A stretch of DNA of 64,000 nucleotides from Nocardia yamanashiensis NBRC 100130 (GCF_001613325.1 NZ_BDCD01000012.1:25416-89415), one strand, 5' to 3'. Positions 18,461 to 27,818 are shown, counted from the first letter of the stretch. Notes: generated by a model from the letters alone, not told the origin. A program made the numbers and translations.

Positions 18461-20353
18461 TCACGGCGTCACCGCATCGGGAATCTCGACACCCGCATCG
18501 GGAATCTCGATCGGCTCGCCGCTGTCCTCAGGCAGCGCCGGCGGCTCTGACTCGGGCAACGGCCGCTGATCCTGCCCGGGGAGCGGCGGCACATCCGGGC
18601 CAGGCCACGGCGACGGACCGGTGCCGTCGCCCGCGCCATTGTCTTCGCCTGGTGGTGAACACATTCCGCCGCCGGGTCGCACCCCGGTCACCCCGTCGCC
18701 GGGCGCGGAGTGGTCCCGCGATTCCGATGGCGGTTCCGCCGAGCCCGGCGATTCGCCTGGGCCCGGGGACACCGGTACTTCTCGTGACTCGGCAACACCT
18801 GGCGTTTGCGCGTTTTCCGGTGGGCAGGGGTCCCCGGATTCGCGGGAGTCCCCGGGTCCACCGAAATCGCCTGGTTCGCAGGACTCTCCACCGGTTGCCG
18901 GCGGTGGGCAATCCGAGCCTTCGGATGAATCCGGCCGTCCGTCGGCGTCGGGCGGCTGTGTGCTCTCGGTGAGGACTGGGATGCCGTGTTCGTCGAAGCT
19001 GAGCGTGTAGGTGTGTGAGCCGCCGGTCTCGTCGGTGACGGTCAGTCGCAGTTCGCCGTCCGGGAGTTGTTCGAGGGTGAAATGTTTTCCGGCCAAATCG
19101 AATTCGGATTTGGGTGAGGTACTGCCGGGATCGGTCTCGGATTTCGGTGCTTCGGGTGCGGCCGATGTTGTGTCCGAATCCTTGTCGTCGCTGCCGGGGA
19201 CGAGCGATCGGAGTTTGGTGAGGGTGTCGGTAATGCCCTGCTGGACGGCGGATGTCAGTGATTCGAGGCCGCTGCTCAGGGAGCGTGCGGTGGTGGCGCT
19301 CGACGGCGATGCATCTCCTGTTGTCGCGGGGGCGGTTTCGGCTGTTGTGCCGGTTGCCGATTGGGGTTGGGATCGCGGTTCCGGGTCGGCGGACGGAGTT
19401 GTTCCCGGCGCCGTGGGAACGGATGAGTCGCTACCTGTTGCGGAGTTCGGCGCGGCTTCGCGGCCTTGCGCAGGCGTTCCCGAGTTCGGCGCCGGTTCGC
19501 CGCTGGGCTCGTGAACCGCTTGCCCCGGCGCGGCCGACTGGGCGTACGACTGCGGTGTGGCAGGCCAACTCGGCTGTGCCGGTGTCGAACTCCCGCCCGA
19601 GGGGACGGAATAGACCGGCGGGATCACGCTTGGTCCGGCCGTTCCGATCGGCGGTACGGCGATGTCGCGAGGGCATGGGAAGGGCAGTTCGACCACTTGG
19701 TTCAGGGCTGCGATCACGCCCGCGTAGTGCGTTTCGAAGGCGGTGTCGGCGGTCGTGCACGCGGTGGTGAACAGGTCGAGTTTGCGTTCGACGTCGGGAC
19801 GGAACGTGTCTGTCAGCCAGGGATCGGACTGGTCGGCGATCAGCGTGTCGATGTCGTCGGGAGTTTTGCCGCCGAGCGTGAGTTCGACTGCACCGTCACC
19901 TGTTCGCGGCAGCAGGGCGAGCGTGGCCTGCGCTTTGGCGAGTACCGCTTGGCGGAGGGGTTCGACAATCGCACCGAGTGCGTCGGTGGCCGTGCGGGTG
20001 GCGTCGAGATCGGCGCGGGCACGGCGCAGCTGGGCATCGACCATAGCGAGGGCTTGGTCCCCGGTGCCACCGATCCATGCGGCCGTGAGATCGCGCGCCA
20101 CGGTTTGTTCCACCTGCCATTGGGTTTCGGCGTTCTCGAGCGCCTTCGCCAACTCGGTGCGAGTGGTGTCGAGCTTCGCGAGATCGGTGCCACGTTGTTC
20201 GTCGTACGCGGCCTGCAAACCTGGCAGGGTCGCATTGCGGCATGGTCCGAACGCCTCTTCATACAGCGGCAGGAAGTGCTCCCAGTACTGCAAACCCGGT
20301 GCGCCGTAGTCGAGGATCTCGTCGATCGTCTTGCCGGCTGGGTCGAAGGTCAT
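18461..20353 (-). CDS. Large ESX-substrate-like protein with disordered Pro/Ser/Glu-rich half
   Basis: 630 residues. The first 230 are helical with a W-x-G turn between helices (LTAAWIGGTGDQALAMV), the hallmark of WXG100/PPE-type type VII substrates. Residues about 235-420 are Ser/Pro/Thr-rich and end in a short helix (SLSSGLESLTSAVQQG). A small compact segment (FTLEQLPDGELRLTVTDE...THTYTLSFDEHGIPVL) resembles a beta-sheet mini-domain. The last 140 residues are acidic Pro/Gly/Ser-rich. There is no signal peptide. Its ATG overlaps the stop of the EspC-like gene upstream (20350-20353), so the pair is coupled. Function unknown; export by a type VII system is inferred from the fold and the partner. 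Confidence 0.62.
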   Translation of the reverse strand: MTFDPAGKTIDEILDYGAPGLQYWEHFLPLYEEAFGPCRNATLPGLQAAYDEQRGTDLAKLDTTRTELAKALENAETQWQVEQTVARDLTAAWIGGTGDQALAMVDAQLRRARADLDATRTATDALGAIVEPLRQAVLAKAQATLALLPRTGDGAVELTLGGKTPDDIDTLIADQSDPWLTDTFRPDVERKLDLFTTACTTADTAFETHYAGVIAALNQVVELPFPCPRDIAVPPIGTAGPSVIPPVYSVPSGGSSTPAQPSWPATPQSYAQSAAPGQAVHEPSGEPAPNSGTPAQGREAAPNSATGSDSSVPTAPGTTPSADPEPRSQPQSATGTTAETAPATTGDASPSSATTARSLSSGLESLTSAVQQGITDTLTKLRSLVPGSDDKDSDTTSAAPEAPKSETDPGSTSPKSEFDLAGKHFTLEQLPDGELRLTVTDETGGSHTYTLSFDEHGIPVLTESTQPPDADGRPDSSEGSDCPPPATGGESCEPGDFGGPGDSRESGDPCPPENAQTPGVAESREVPVSPGPGESPGSAEPPSESRDHSAPGDGVTGVRPGGGMCSPPGEDNGAGDGTGPSPWPGPDVPPLPGQDQRPLPESEPPALPEDSGEPIEIPDAGVEIPDAVTP

Positions 20354-20670
20354 GGGTGGACCCCCGCGACGGCGGCGGCCCGGGTGCTGTCGAGCCGGTC
20401 GTATTCGGCTGCGGCACGGTCGAATACGTCGGCGGTCGCGGATACCGACGCGGCCCAGGCGTGCAGGCAGCCGGCGATGCGTTCCAGCCCGTGGTGCACC
20501 GCCGACCCTTGCGGCGCGTAGTTCCGCCCGGCCTCGTCATTGCCGATACCGAAGGCGTGCTCGCCGATCCGGTTCGACTGCCGCCCCAGCGTGGCGGCAG
20601 TCTCGCGCAACATCGTGGCCGCACCGCGCAGCGTCTCGGTACTGACTCCGAGCACGTCGGATCCGCCCAT
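20350..20670 (-). CDS. EspC/WXG100-like small helical protein
   Basis: 106 residues forming a probable two-helix hairpin: DVLGVSTETLRGAATMLRET...GRQSNRI, then HHGLERIAGCLHAWAASVSATADVFDRAAAEYD. The opening (V-STETLRGAA) and length fit the EspC/DUF2580-type type VII secretion proteins, which pair with larger partners. The ATG is preceded directly by GAGGGGGAGGG. It overlaps the next gene by four bases, which suggests stoichiometric production of the two proteins. Confidence 0.65.
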   Translation of the reverse strand: MGGSDVLGVSTETLRGAATMLRETAATLGRQSNRIGEHAFGIGNDEAGRNYAPQGSAVHHGLERIAGCLHAWAASVSATADVFDRAAAEYDRLDSTRAAAVAGVHP

Positions 20671-20701
20671 CCCTCCCCCTCGTTCGAACTCCCCCGCCGG
20701 A

Positions 20702-21010
20702 CTACTTGCCCAGGCGTCCTTCGTCGGTGCGCACCCATTCGGTGGTGCCGTCCGGATGATGGTGGAACTCCCAGGCCGCGTAGTCGCCGCCGGTGTCCAC
20801 CACGGTCACGTGGTCGGCGTAACCGTCGTGATCCAGATCCGTCCAAACATGCATGGTGTGATCGCTGTTGGTGGTCACGGTGTCGAGCCGGCCGTCCCCG
20901 TCGATGTCCTGGGTCGGATGCTCTAGTTCCACCGCGCCCAGCGCGCCGAGTTCCGAATGCGCGTCGAGATTCGGCAGGTCCAAGCCCGGCAGATCACCCG
21001 ATGTGACCAT
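20702..21010 (-). CDS. Small protein with Asp-rich calcium-loop-like repeats
   Basis: 102 residues with ribosome site GGAGGAG before ATG 21010. Two D-x-D-G-D-G type loops (DIDGDGRLDTV and DLDHDGYADHV) are followed by a repeated TVVDTGGDYAAWEFHHHPDG pattern. These resemble FG-GAP or dockerin-like calcium loops found in short actinobacterial proteins (DUF6802-like). There is no signal peptide. It is the first gene of a three-gene operon with the EspC-like and 630-residue proteins and may be exported with them. The assignment is by motif only. Confidence 0.6.
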   Translation of the reverse strand: MVTSGDLPGLDLPNLDAHSELGALGAVELEHPTQDIDGDGRLDTVTTNSDHTMHVWTDLDHDGYADHVTVVDTGGDYAAWEFHHHPDGTTEWVRTDEGRLGK

Positions 21011-21148
21011 GTGCGCTCCTCCGCAGTGACGTGGCTTTCATCCTGTCACCCGCGTCGGCGGTCCGCAGCCGGTTGATACCGAATGTGGATAACTCCGGTC
21101 CCTGTGAACAGCACGCACGCCGGCCCGAAGCGTTGAACAATATGGCGT

Positions 21149-23086
21149 GTGCGGGAGTTCGCGCCGGGCCACGAGGTAGCCGGATACGTCATTCACCGGC
21201 GGATCGGCGGCGGTGGCATGGGCACGGTCTACCTCGCCGCCCATCCGCGCCTGCCCCGGCTCGTCGCGCTGAAACTGCTCAATCCCGCTCTCACCGACGA
21301 TCCGGCCCTGTGCGCCCGATTCCTGCGCGAGGCGGGCAATATCGCGCGTCTCGACCATCCGAACGTGGTCACCGCCTACGACCGCGGGCAGGACGGCGAG
21401 CAGCTCTGGATCGCCATGCAGTACATCGAGGGTTCCGATGCCGGCACCCTGCTGCGGAAACAGCCGAATATCGACATGGACCGTGCGGTACGGATTCTCG
21501 CCGAGGCGGCCGGCGGATTGGACTATGCGCACGCCAACGGCATGCTGCACCGTGATGTGAAACCCGCGAATATCCTGCTGGGAGAACCGCGTCCGGGCCA
21601 CGGACCGCTGGAGCGCGTGCTGATCGCCGACTTCGGCATCGCCAAATCCCTGGAGGACACCGCCGGGCTGACCACCACCGGCACCATCCTGGCCAGCTTC
21701 CCCTATGCCGCCCCGGAGCAGCTCGATCCCGCCGCCGAACTCGACGAGCGCACCGATGTGTACGCCCTCGGCTGCACCTTCTACCACCTGCTGGTGGGTG
21801 CGCAGCCGTACCCGGGCACCTCCCCCGCGCACATGATCAGCGGACACCTCTACGCGCCGATTCCCAAGCCCAGCAAGGAAACCCGGGGCCGGGTCCCGGC
21901 CGGATTCGATGCCGTCATCGCCAAGGCACTCGCCAAGAACCGCGACGAGCGGTACGAGAGTTGCGGCGCGCTCGCCCGCGACGCGGAACGCGCCCTGGCG
22001 GACGGTGACAGCGCAGTGACCGTAGCAGTGCAGCAGTCCCCCGCACCGACCCGGCCGCCCACGGCGGAAACCGAGCTGTACCCGGTCGCTGCACCCGCGG
22101 CGCTCGAATCCGAACGCGGCGGGGCGGAAGCCGCACCGGCCATCCGCCGAGCAGCACCCGCGGCGGCACGCACACACTGGAATACCAAGCGCACCAAATG
22201 GATTGCGGCCGCAGCCGTCCTGGCGGCCGTCGCGACCCTGATCACCGTCCTGGTGACCCAATCCAAGCACCAGGGATCGGACGCGCCGACCGAGCACGGC
22301 GCGGCAACCGTCACGCAGTCCGAAATCACCACCCAGAGCGGTTGGCAGGGTTCGGTATTGGCCGTCGACTCCTCCGGGAACCTCTACATAGACGGCAAAA
22401 CGGCCGGCGTCGTCCAATATCCGTATGGCGCGCCCCCACCGGTCGAGAAGCTGACCCCGCAGAACACCTTCCCGGACGGCATCGCGGTGGATGCGAACGG
22501 CGCCATCTACGTCTCGAACAGGTCCACCGCGAAAGTGGTCAAATACGAACCCGGTTCGACCACCCCGATCGACGTCCCCGTGGGCGCGGCCGCACCGACC
22601 GCGCTCACCTTCGATCAGGCGGGCACGCTCTACATCCTCGACGGCAAGCGCGTCCTGAAACTGGAGTCCGGCGCCACGACCGCATCCGAACTGCCGACAC
22701 CCGGAATGCCCGACAGCGCCAACGACATAGCGGTCGACCAGTCCGGTGCGCTCTACCTGACCTGGGGCGCCCCCGGCGGCATAGTGAAATGGGCCGCCGG
22801 TGCGACCGAACCGACCGTGCTGTGGAGCGTCGCGGGCCGCTCCGGCACCACCATCGATACCCCGGGCGCCGATCTGAACTTCCCACACGGCATCGACGTC
22901 GACGTCAATGACGCCGTGTATGTCGCGGATGCCCTGCAACGCGCGGTATTCCGCCTCGACGCCGGCAGCACCCAATGGCAGCGGGTGCCCATCGAGGGCC
23001 TCGGTTACCCACAGGCGCTCGCCGTCGATCACTCCGGCACGATCTACGTCGGCGACAACGATCGGATCGTGCGCTACAGCGGGTGA
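21149..23086 (+). CDS. pknD: Serine/threonine protein kinase with NHL-type beta-propeller, PknD-like
   Basis: 645 residues from GTG 21149. The kinase domain (about 12-275) has the Gly loop IGGGGMGTVYL, K42 (VALKLL), the catalytic HRDVKPANILL, DFGIAKS and an activation loop with several Thr (AGLTTTGTILAS). An Ala/Pro linker follows, then a membrane helix at about 350-372 (WIAAAAVLAAVATLITVLVT). The outer domain consists of six repeats like IAVDANGAIYVSNRS and LAVDHSGTIYVGDND, i.e. an NHL propeller. This is the architecture of mycobacterial PknD, in which the propeller senses an external signal. It diverges from the operon of type VII-like proteins. Confidence 0.92.
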   Translation: MREFAPGHEVAGYVIHRRIGGGGMGTVYLAAHPRLPRLVALKLLNPALTDDPALCARFLREAGNIARLDHPNVVTAYDRGQDGEQLWIAMQYIEGSDAGTLLRKQPNIDMDRAVRILAEAAGGLDYAHANGMLHRDVKPANILLGEPRPGHGPLERVLIADFGIAKSLEDTAGLTTTGTILASFPYAAPEQLDPAAELDERTDVYALGCTFYHLLVGAQPYPGTSPAHMISGHLYAPIPKPSKETRGRVPAGFDAVIAKALAKNRDERYESCGALARDAERALADGDSAVTVAVQQSPAPTRPPTAETELYPVAAPAALESERGGAEAAPAIRRAAPAAARTHWNTKRTKWIAAAAVLAAVATLITVLVTQSKHQGSDAPTEHGAATVTQSEITTQSGWQGSVLAVDSSGNLYIDGKTAGVVQYPYGAPPPVEKLTPQNTFPDGIAVDANGAIYVSNRSTAKVVKYEPGSTTPIDVPVGAAAPTALTFDQAGTLYILDGKRVLKLESGATTASELPTPGMPDSANDIAVDQSGALYLTWGAPGGIVKWAAGATEPTVLWSVAGRSGTTIDTPGADLNFPHGIDVDVNDAVYVADALQRAVFRLDAGSTQWQRVPIEGLGYPQALAVDHSGTIYVGDNDRIVRYSG

Positions 23087-23090
23087 GCGA

Positions 23091-23288
23091 TCAGCGCTTC
23101 GGAATCACCAGCCACAGGATCAGGTAGAGAATGAACTGCGGTCCGGGCAGCAGGCAGGACAGGACGAAGAGCAGGCGGACGAGGGTGGCGTTCCAGCCGA
23201 GGTATTCGGCGAGACCGCCGCAGACGCCCGCGATCCACTTGTTGCTGGTCGAGCGGGTGAGGCGGCGGGTGCTGGTCGGTGTTGTCAT
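23091..23288 (-). CDS. PspC-domain membrane protein
   Basis: 65 residues from ATG 23288, with GGAGGT immediately before it. The PspC signature is complete: KWIAGVCGGLAEYLGW, then a hydrophobic LVRLLFVLSCLL and LILWLVIPKR. It is a short single-domain form with one or two membrane segments and is involved in envelope stress responses in relatives. It converges on the pknD-like gene with four bases between stops, and diverges from the ABC-F gene. Confidence 0.88.
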   Translation of the reverse strand: MTTPTSTRRLTRSTSNKWIAGVCGGLAEYLGWNATLVRLLFVLSCLLPGPQFILYLILWLVIPKR

Positions 23289-23368
23289 ACCTCCACTCTC
23301 CGTGTTCCGGCCCGCCCGCACATCGGTCCCCTGACCCATTCCGACCCTGAACTTCGGGAGGGGCGGGG

Positions 23369-23385
23369 TCAGGGTGTCACCCTGA
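23369..23385. promoter_or_regulatory. Perfect palindrome upstream of the ABC-F gene
   Basis: TCAGGGTG-T-CACCCTGA is a perfect 8-bp inverted repeat with one central base. It ends 19 bases before the GTG start. A half-site ACCCTGA is at 23344-23350. A second hairpin (AGGGC 23388-23392, GCCCT 23399-23403) ends one base before the start codon. The palindrome looks like a repressor operator; the hairpin could limit translation. Confidence 0.55.
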
Positions 23386-23404
23386 GCAGGGCAGAATCGC
23401 CCTG

Positions 23405-25060
23405 GTGAGCACCACTCTGCAGGCGCGCGGACTCGCGGCCGGACACGGCGAACGGACCCTGTTCAGTGACCTCGATCTCGTGCTGGCGCCGGGCGATGTG
23501 ATCGGGCTGGTCGGGGTGAACGGCGCGGGCAAGTCGACGCTGCTGCGCATCCTGGCCGATGGTCACGCTCCGGAAGGCGAGATCACGCTGAGCCCGCCGG
23601 ACGCCACGGTCGGCTATCTGGCGCAGGAACCCGAACGCCTGGCGGGCGAGACGGTGCTCGAATTCCTGCGCCGGCGAACCGGAGTCGCCGCCGCCCAGCA
23701 GACCATGGACGCGGCGGCGGAGCGGCTGGCCGAGGGCGGCGAGGACGAATATTCCCCCGCCTTGGAGCGCTGGCTGGCGCTGGGCGGGGCGGATCTGGAG
23801 CAGCGGGCCGAGGAGATCGCCGCCGAACTCGGGCTGGCGGGCAGCCTGCCGCACGGCCTCGACACGCTCATGACCGTACTGTCCGGCGGGCAGGCGGCGC
23901 GGGCCGGACTGGCGTCGGTGCTGTTGTCGCGCTTCGACATCCTGCTGCTGGACGAGCCCACCAACGATCTCGACCTCGATGGCCTGGCCCGGCTCGAGCA
24001 GTTCGTGACCGGCGTGCGAGAACCGCTCATGGTCATCAGCCATGATCGGGAGTTCCTGGCGCGCACCGTGAACCGGATCGTGGAACTGGACCTGGCGCAG
24101 CAGCAGGTGGGCGTCTACGACGGCGGCTACGAGTCGTATCTGACCGAACGCGAGATCGCCCGCCGCCACGCGCGCGAAGCCTACGACGAGTACGCCGATA
24201 CCAAGGCCGGTCTGGAAGCGCGGGCGGTCATGCAGCGCAACTGGATGGAACACGGCGTCCGCAATGCCCGCCGCAAAGCCAAGGATCCGCGAAAGCTGGA
24301 CTCCGACAAGGCCGGTCGCAAGATGCGCGCGGAATCCACCGAGAAACAAGCCTCCAAGATCAAGCAGACCATCAAGCGCATCGAGCGGCTGGACGCGGTC
24401 GAGGAACCGCGCAAGGAATGGGAACTGCGCATGTCGATCGCCGCCGCGCCCCGCAGCGGTTCGGTGGTGGCGACCCTGTCCGGTGCGACGCTGACCCGCG
24501 GCGATTTCACCCTGGGCCCCATCACCGTGCAGGTGGATGCCGGTGACCGCATCGTCCTCACCGGGGCCAACGGCGCCGGCAAATCCACCCTGCTCGCCCT
24601 CCTGCTCGGAAAGACCCACCCCGGCAGCGGATCCGCCATGCTCGGCTCCGGCGTAGCCGTCGGCGAGGTGGATCAGGCGCGCGGCCTCTTCCGCGGCACC
24701 GCCACCCTCGCGGATACTTTCAGCGCCCAGATCCCCGACTGGAACGAATCCGACGTCCGCACGCTGCTGGCCAAATTCGGCCTGCGCGGCCCACACGTCA
24801 TGCGCCCCAACGACACTCTCTCCCCCGGCGAACGCACCCGTGCGGCCCTGGCGCTCCTACAAGCCCGCGGAGTGAACCTCCTGGTTCTCGACGAACCGAC
24901 CAACCACCTGGACCTGCCCGCCATCGAGCAGCTGGAGGAAGCCGTCGAATCCTTTTCCGGCACAGTGCTTCTGGTAACCCACGACCGTCGCATGCTCGAC
25001 AATGTCCGAGCCACCCGCCGCTGGCATATCGACGGCGGCAAGCTGACCGAAACGCTCTAG
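23405..25060 (+). CDS. ABC-F family ATPase (ribosome-associated)
   Basis: 551 residues with two ABC domains and no membrane segment. Domain 1 has Walker A GVNGAGKST, signature LSGGQAARAGLAS and LLLDEPTNDLDLD. The charged interdomain linker is about residues 245-345 (RRKAKDPRKLDSDKAGRKMR). Domain 2 has GANGAGKST, signature LSPGERTRAALAL and LVLDEPTNHLDL. ABC-F proteins act on the ribosome: some gate translation, others give resistance to macrolide, lincosamide or pleuromutilin drugs. Which applies cannot be read from sequence alone; operator-like upstream sites hint at induction. No good ribosome site precedes the GTG. Confidence 0.9.
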   Translation: MSTTLQARGLAAGHGERTLFSDLDLVLAPGDVIGLVGVNGAGKSTLLRILADGHAPEGEITLSPPDATVGYLAQEPERLAGETVLEFLRRRTGVAAAQQTMDAAAERLAEGGEDEYSPALERWLALGGADLEQRAEEIAAELGLAGSLPHGLDTLMTVLSGGQAARAGLASVLLSRFDILLLDEPTNDLDLDGLARLEQFVTGVREPLMVISHDREFLARTVNRIVELDLAQQQVGVYDGGYESYLTEREIARRHAREAYDEYADTKAGLEARAVMQRNWMEHGVRNARRKAKDPRKLDSDKAGRKMRAESTEKQASKIKQTIKRIERLDAVEEPRKEWELRMSIAAAPRSGSVVATLSGATLTRGDFTLGPITVQVDAGDRIVLTGANGAGKSTLLALLLGKTHPGSGSAMLGSGVAVGEVDQARGLFRGTATLADTFSAQIPDWNESDVRTLLAKFGLRGPHVMRPNDTLSPGERTRAALALLQARGVNLLVLDEPTNHLDLPAIEQLEEAVESFSGTVLLVTHDRRMLDNVRATRRWHIDGGKLTETL

Positions 25061-25076
25061 GCCGAGACGAACGAGA

Positions 25077-25107
25077 AAGGGAACGAGGCGCACCGCCCCG
25101 TTCCCTT
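25077..25107. terminator. Bidirectional terminator between ABC-F gene and glmM
   Basis: AAGGGAACG (25077-25085) pairs with CGTTCCCTT (25099-25107), with an inner GGC/GCC. It lies between convergent stops. Confidence 0.75.
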
Positions 25108-25124
25108 CGAAAGGTGCGGCGGTC

Positions 25125-26501
25125 TCAGACCGCGGCGACGAGTTTGGCGAGATCGTCGGCCAGGCGCTGCGCGGCGTGCGGGTCGGTGGCTTCCACCATG
25201 ACGCGCACGAGCTGTTCGGTTCCGCTGGGGCGCAGCAGGACTCGGCCGGTTTCGCCGAGTTCGCGTTCGGCTTCGGCGACCGCGTCGAGGACCGAGGGGG
25301 CCTGGGCCACGGCGGACTTGTCCGAGACGGGGACGTTGACCAGTACCTGCGGGACCGTCTGGACCAGGGAGGCGAGATCGGCGAGGGTGCGGCCGGTTTC
25401 GGCCATGCGGGCCATGAGTTTGAGGCCGGTGAGGACGCCGTCGCCGGTGGTGCCGAACTTGGGGAAGACGACGTGGCCGGACTGTTCGCCGCCGAGGGTG
25501 TAGCCGTTGTTGCGCAGGTCCTCGAGGACGTAGCGGTCGCCGACGGCGGTGGTGCGCACGGTGATTCCGGCGGCGCGCAGGGCGATGTGCAAGCCCAGAT
25601 TGCTCATAACGGTGGCCACCAGCGTGTCCTGTGCGAGCTCGCCCGCGTCGCGCATGCCGACCGCGAGCACCGCCATGATGGCGTCGCCGTCGACGATCGC
25701 GCCGGTGCCGTCCACGGCCAGGCAGCGGTCGGCATCGCCGTCCACAGCCAGGCCGAGGTCGGCGCCGTGTTCGCGGACGGCGCGCTGGATGGGCTCGAGA
25801 TGGGTGGAGCCGCAGCCGTCGTTGATGTTCAGGCCGTCGGGGTCGGCATTGATGGCGATGACGGTGGCGCCGGCCTCGCGCAGGGCGGTGGGGCCGACTT
25901 CGGAGGCGGCGCCGTGGGCGCAGTCGATGACCACGGTGAGACCGCTCAGGTCGCGGGCGGTGGCCTCGACCAGGTGCTCGACGTAGCGCTCGTGGGTGCC
26001 TTCCAGGCTGTAGCGATCGTCGGCGTCGAAGACGTGACCGCCCAGGCCGGGCTTGCCCAGGACGCGTCCGATGGCCGCGCCGGTCGGGCGCGTGAACGCG
26101 CCTTCGGCGATCAGGGCCTCGATCTTGTCCTCGATGACGTCGTCCAGCTTGTGGCCGCCCGCCGCGAAGATCTTGATGCCGTTGTCGGGCATCGGGTTGT
26201 GCGAGGCGGAGATCATCACGCCCAGGCAGGCGTCGTAGACGCCGGTCAGGTAGGCGACGGCGGGGGTCGGCAGCACACCGACCGACAGCACGTTCACGCC
26301 GGCGGAGGTCAAGCCCGCGATGACGGCGGCCTCCAGCATCTCGCCGCTCGCGCGCGGATCACGTCCCACGACAGCCAGCGCGCGCTTCTTGCCGCGACTC
26401 AGAACCTGTGCCGCCGCAGCCGAAACGCGCAGCGCCAATTCAGGACTCAACGAGTCGTTGGCGAGCCCGCGGACTCCGTCGGTGCCGAACAAACGTCCCA
26501 T
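25125..26501 (-). CDS. glmM: Phosphoglucosamine mutase
   Basis: 458 residues; converts glucosamine-6-phosphate to glucosamine-1-phosphate after GlmS. It opens [12 protein letters not shown]. The phosphoserine is Ser100 in [15 protein letters not shown]. The metal loop is DGDADR, the sugar-binding GGEQSGH follows, and the C-terminal [14 protein letters not shown] is the phosphate-binding signature. The ATG has GGGGTGAGGT upstream. It is downstream of rpsI but two hairpins separate them, so it may be only partly co-transcribed. Confidence 0.97.
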   Translation of the reverse strand: MGRLFGTDGVRGLANDSLSPELALRVSAAAAQVLSRGKKRALAVVGRDPRASGEMLEAAVIAGLTSAGVNVLSVGVLPTPAVAYLTGVYDACLGVMISASHNPMPDNGIKIFAAGGHKLDDVIEDKIEALIAEGAFTRPTGAAIGRVLGKPGLGGHVFDADDRYSLEGTHERYVEHLVEATARDLSGLTVVIDCAHGAASEVGPTALREAGATVIAINADPDGLNINDGCGSTHLEPIQRAVREHGADLGLAVDGDADRCLAVDGTGAIVDGDAIMAVLAVGMRDAGELAQDTLVATVMSNLGLHIALRAAGITVRTTAVGDRYVLEDLRNNGYTLGGEQSGHVVFPKFGTTGDGVLTGLKLMARMAETGRTLADLASLVQTVPQVLVNVPVSDKSAVAQAPSVLDAVAEAERELGETGRVLLRPSGTEQLVRVMVEATDPHAAQRLADDLAKLVAAV

Positions 26502-26529
26502 ACCTCACCCCTGGTCTGTGTATACAGCA

Positions 26530-26581
26530 CGAGAGCAGACGCCCGGCCGGTTCGAAAACCGTTGCCGGGTGCCTGCTCTCG
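26530..26581 (-). terminator. Three-tier hairpin between rpsI and glmM
   Basis: CGAGAGCAG (26530-26538) pairs with CTGCTCTCG (26573-26581), then CCCGGC with GCCGGG, then CGGTT with AACCG around CGAA. The long folded element sits just upstream of glmM and may be a terminator or attenuator for read-through from rplM-rpsI. Confidence 0.55.
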
Positions 26582-26602
26582 TACAGGTCGCCGTGTAGAC
26601 CG

Positions 26603-26638
26603 TACCGTGCCCGGTCCGCGAACGGGCCGGGCACGGTA
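26603..26638 (-). terminator. Terminator after rplM-rpsI
   Basis: TACCGTGCCCGG (26603-26614) pairs perfectly with CCGGGCACGGTA (26627-26638), 19 bases beyond the rpsI stop. Confidence 0.75.
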
Positions 26639-26656
26639 GAGCCTGACGGCGCAATA

Positions 26657-27172
26657 TCAGCGCTTCGAGTACTGAGGCGCCTTACGGGCCTTCTTGAGGC
26701 CGTACTTCTTACGCTCGGTGGCACGCGGGTCACGAGTCAGGAAGCCGGCACGCTTGAGGGCGGGACGGTCGTCCGGGGTGACCTCGATGAGGGCACGCGC
26801 GATGGCGAGGCGCAGGGCGCCAGCCTGACCCGACGGGCCGCCGCCGACCAGGCGGGCGTAGATGTCGAAGGTCTCGGTGCGCTCGACGGTGACGAGCGGG
26901 GACTTGACCAGCTGCTGGTGCACCTTGTTCGGGAAGTAATCCTCGATGGTGCGGCCGTTCAGCACGAAGTTGCCGGAACCCGGCACCAGGCGCACGCGAA
27001 CGACGGCTTCCTTGCGGCGGCCGACGGTCTGCACCGGGCGGTCGATCAGGACCGGCGCGGCGAAGGACTCGGTGTACTCGGCCTCGGCCTCGTAGCCGTC
27101 ACCCTCGTCGACGACCTCGACGGCGGTGTCCTCGACGACGTAGTCGTCGTTGAATTCCTCAGGAGCGGTCAC
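26657..27172 (-). CDS. rpsI: 30S ribosomal protein S9
   Basis: 171 residues. The conserved S9 body starts at about residue 45 ([19 protein letters not shown]) and ends in the invariant basic tail RKAPQYSKR that reaches the P site. The first 44 residues are an acidic extension ([19 protein letters not shown]), a known actinobacterial feature. The GTG start at 27170-27172 overlaps the rplM stop (GTGA), so the two are coupled. Confidence 0.98.
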   Translation of the reverse strand: MTAPEEFNDDYVVEDTAVEVVDEGDGYEAEAEYTESFAAPVLIDRPVQTVGRRKEAVVRVRLVPGSGNFVLNGRTIEDYFPNKVHQQLVKSPLVTVERTETFDIYARLVGGGPSGQAGALRLAIARALIEVTPDDRPALKRAGFLTRDPRATERKKYGLKKARKAPQYSKR

Positions 27173-27612
27173 TGGGCCACCTGCTTGATCTCGAAGGGGA
27201 TGGGCTGCTGGGCCGCATGCGGGTGGTTCGGGCCCGCGTAGACCTTCAGCTTGCCGATGATCTGGTTGCCCAGCTTGTTCTTCGGGATCATGCCCTTGAC
27301 GGCACGCTCGACCAGACGGTCGGGGCGGGTGTCCAGGATCTGGCCCACGGTACGGCCCTTCAGACCACCCGGGTGACCGGAGTGGGTGTAGAGGACCTTG
27401 TCCTGCCGCTTGTTGCCGGAGACGGCAACCTTCTCGGCGTTGATGATGATGACGAAATCGCCACCGTCGACGTTCGGAGCGTAGGTCGGCTTGTTCTTGC
27501 CGCGCAGCAGGTTGGCAGCCTGCACGGAAAGACGGCCGAGCACTACGTCAGTGGCGTCGATGACGTACCACTTGCGGGTAACGTCACCGCCCTTGGGGCT
27601 GTACGTAGGCAC
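27169..27612 (-). CDS. rplM: 50S ribosomal protein L13
   Basis: 147 residues from the GTG at 27610-27612 ([19 protein letters not shown]). It has the L13 core [19 protein letters not shown] and [13 protein letters not shown]. It is first in the rplM-rpsI operon. The leader upstream contains an inverted repeat at 27742-27760. In M. tuberculosis the same pair adjoins ESX-4, as here. Confidence 0.98.
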   Translation of the reverse strand: MPTYSPKGGDVTRKWYVIDATDVVLGRLSVQAANLLRGKNKPTYAPNVDGGDFVIIINAEKVAVSGNKRQDKVLYTHSGHPGGLKGRTVGQILDTRPDRLVERAVKGMIPKNKLGNQIIGKLKVYAGPNHPHAAQQPIPFEIKQVAQ

Positions 27613-27741
27613 AGTGCATCCCTTGTCTGTCGTAGGTTTTGCCAGCCAAGCGTGTGGTCGAGCTGATCCCTGGCGGCCGGTGGAGACCCAGGGGCTCGTG
27701 CGACAACCGGTTGCCCGGCCGTACCGCACGCCAACGAAGCA

Positions 27742-27760
27742 CGATACCAGTGCGGTATCG
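27742..27760. promoter_or_regulatory. Inverted repeat in the rplM upstream region
   Basis: CGATACC and GGTATCG flank AGTGC, about 130 bases before the rplM start. On the minus strand it contains TATCGT, a possible -10 box. An operator overlapping the promoter is possible. Confidence 0.35.
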
Positions 27761-27789
27761 CCGGTCGGAAACCGGTCTGGAAAGCGAAG

Positions 27790-27818
27790 CCCGCGCGCTG
27801 CTGAGCGCAGCGCGCGGG
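27790..27818 (-). terminator. Terminator of the secretion-associated protein gene
   Basis: CCCGCGCGCTGC (27790-27801) and GCAGCGCGCGGG (27807-27818) form a perfect 12-bp stem with a five-base loop, 38 bases beyond the stop at 27857. It isolates rplM-rpsI from the upstream gene. Confidence 0.85.
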
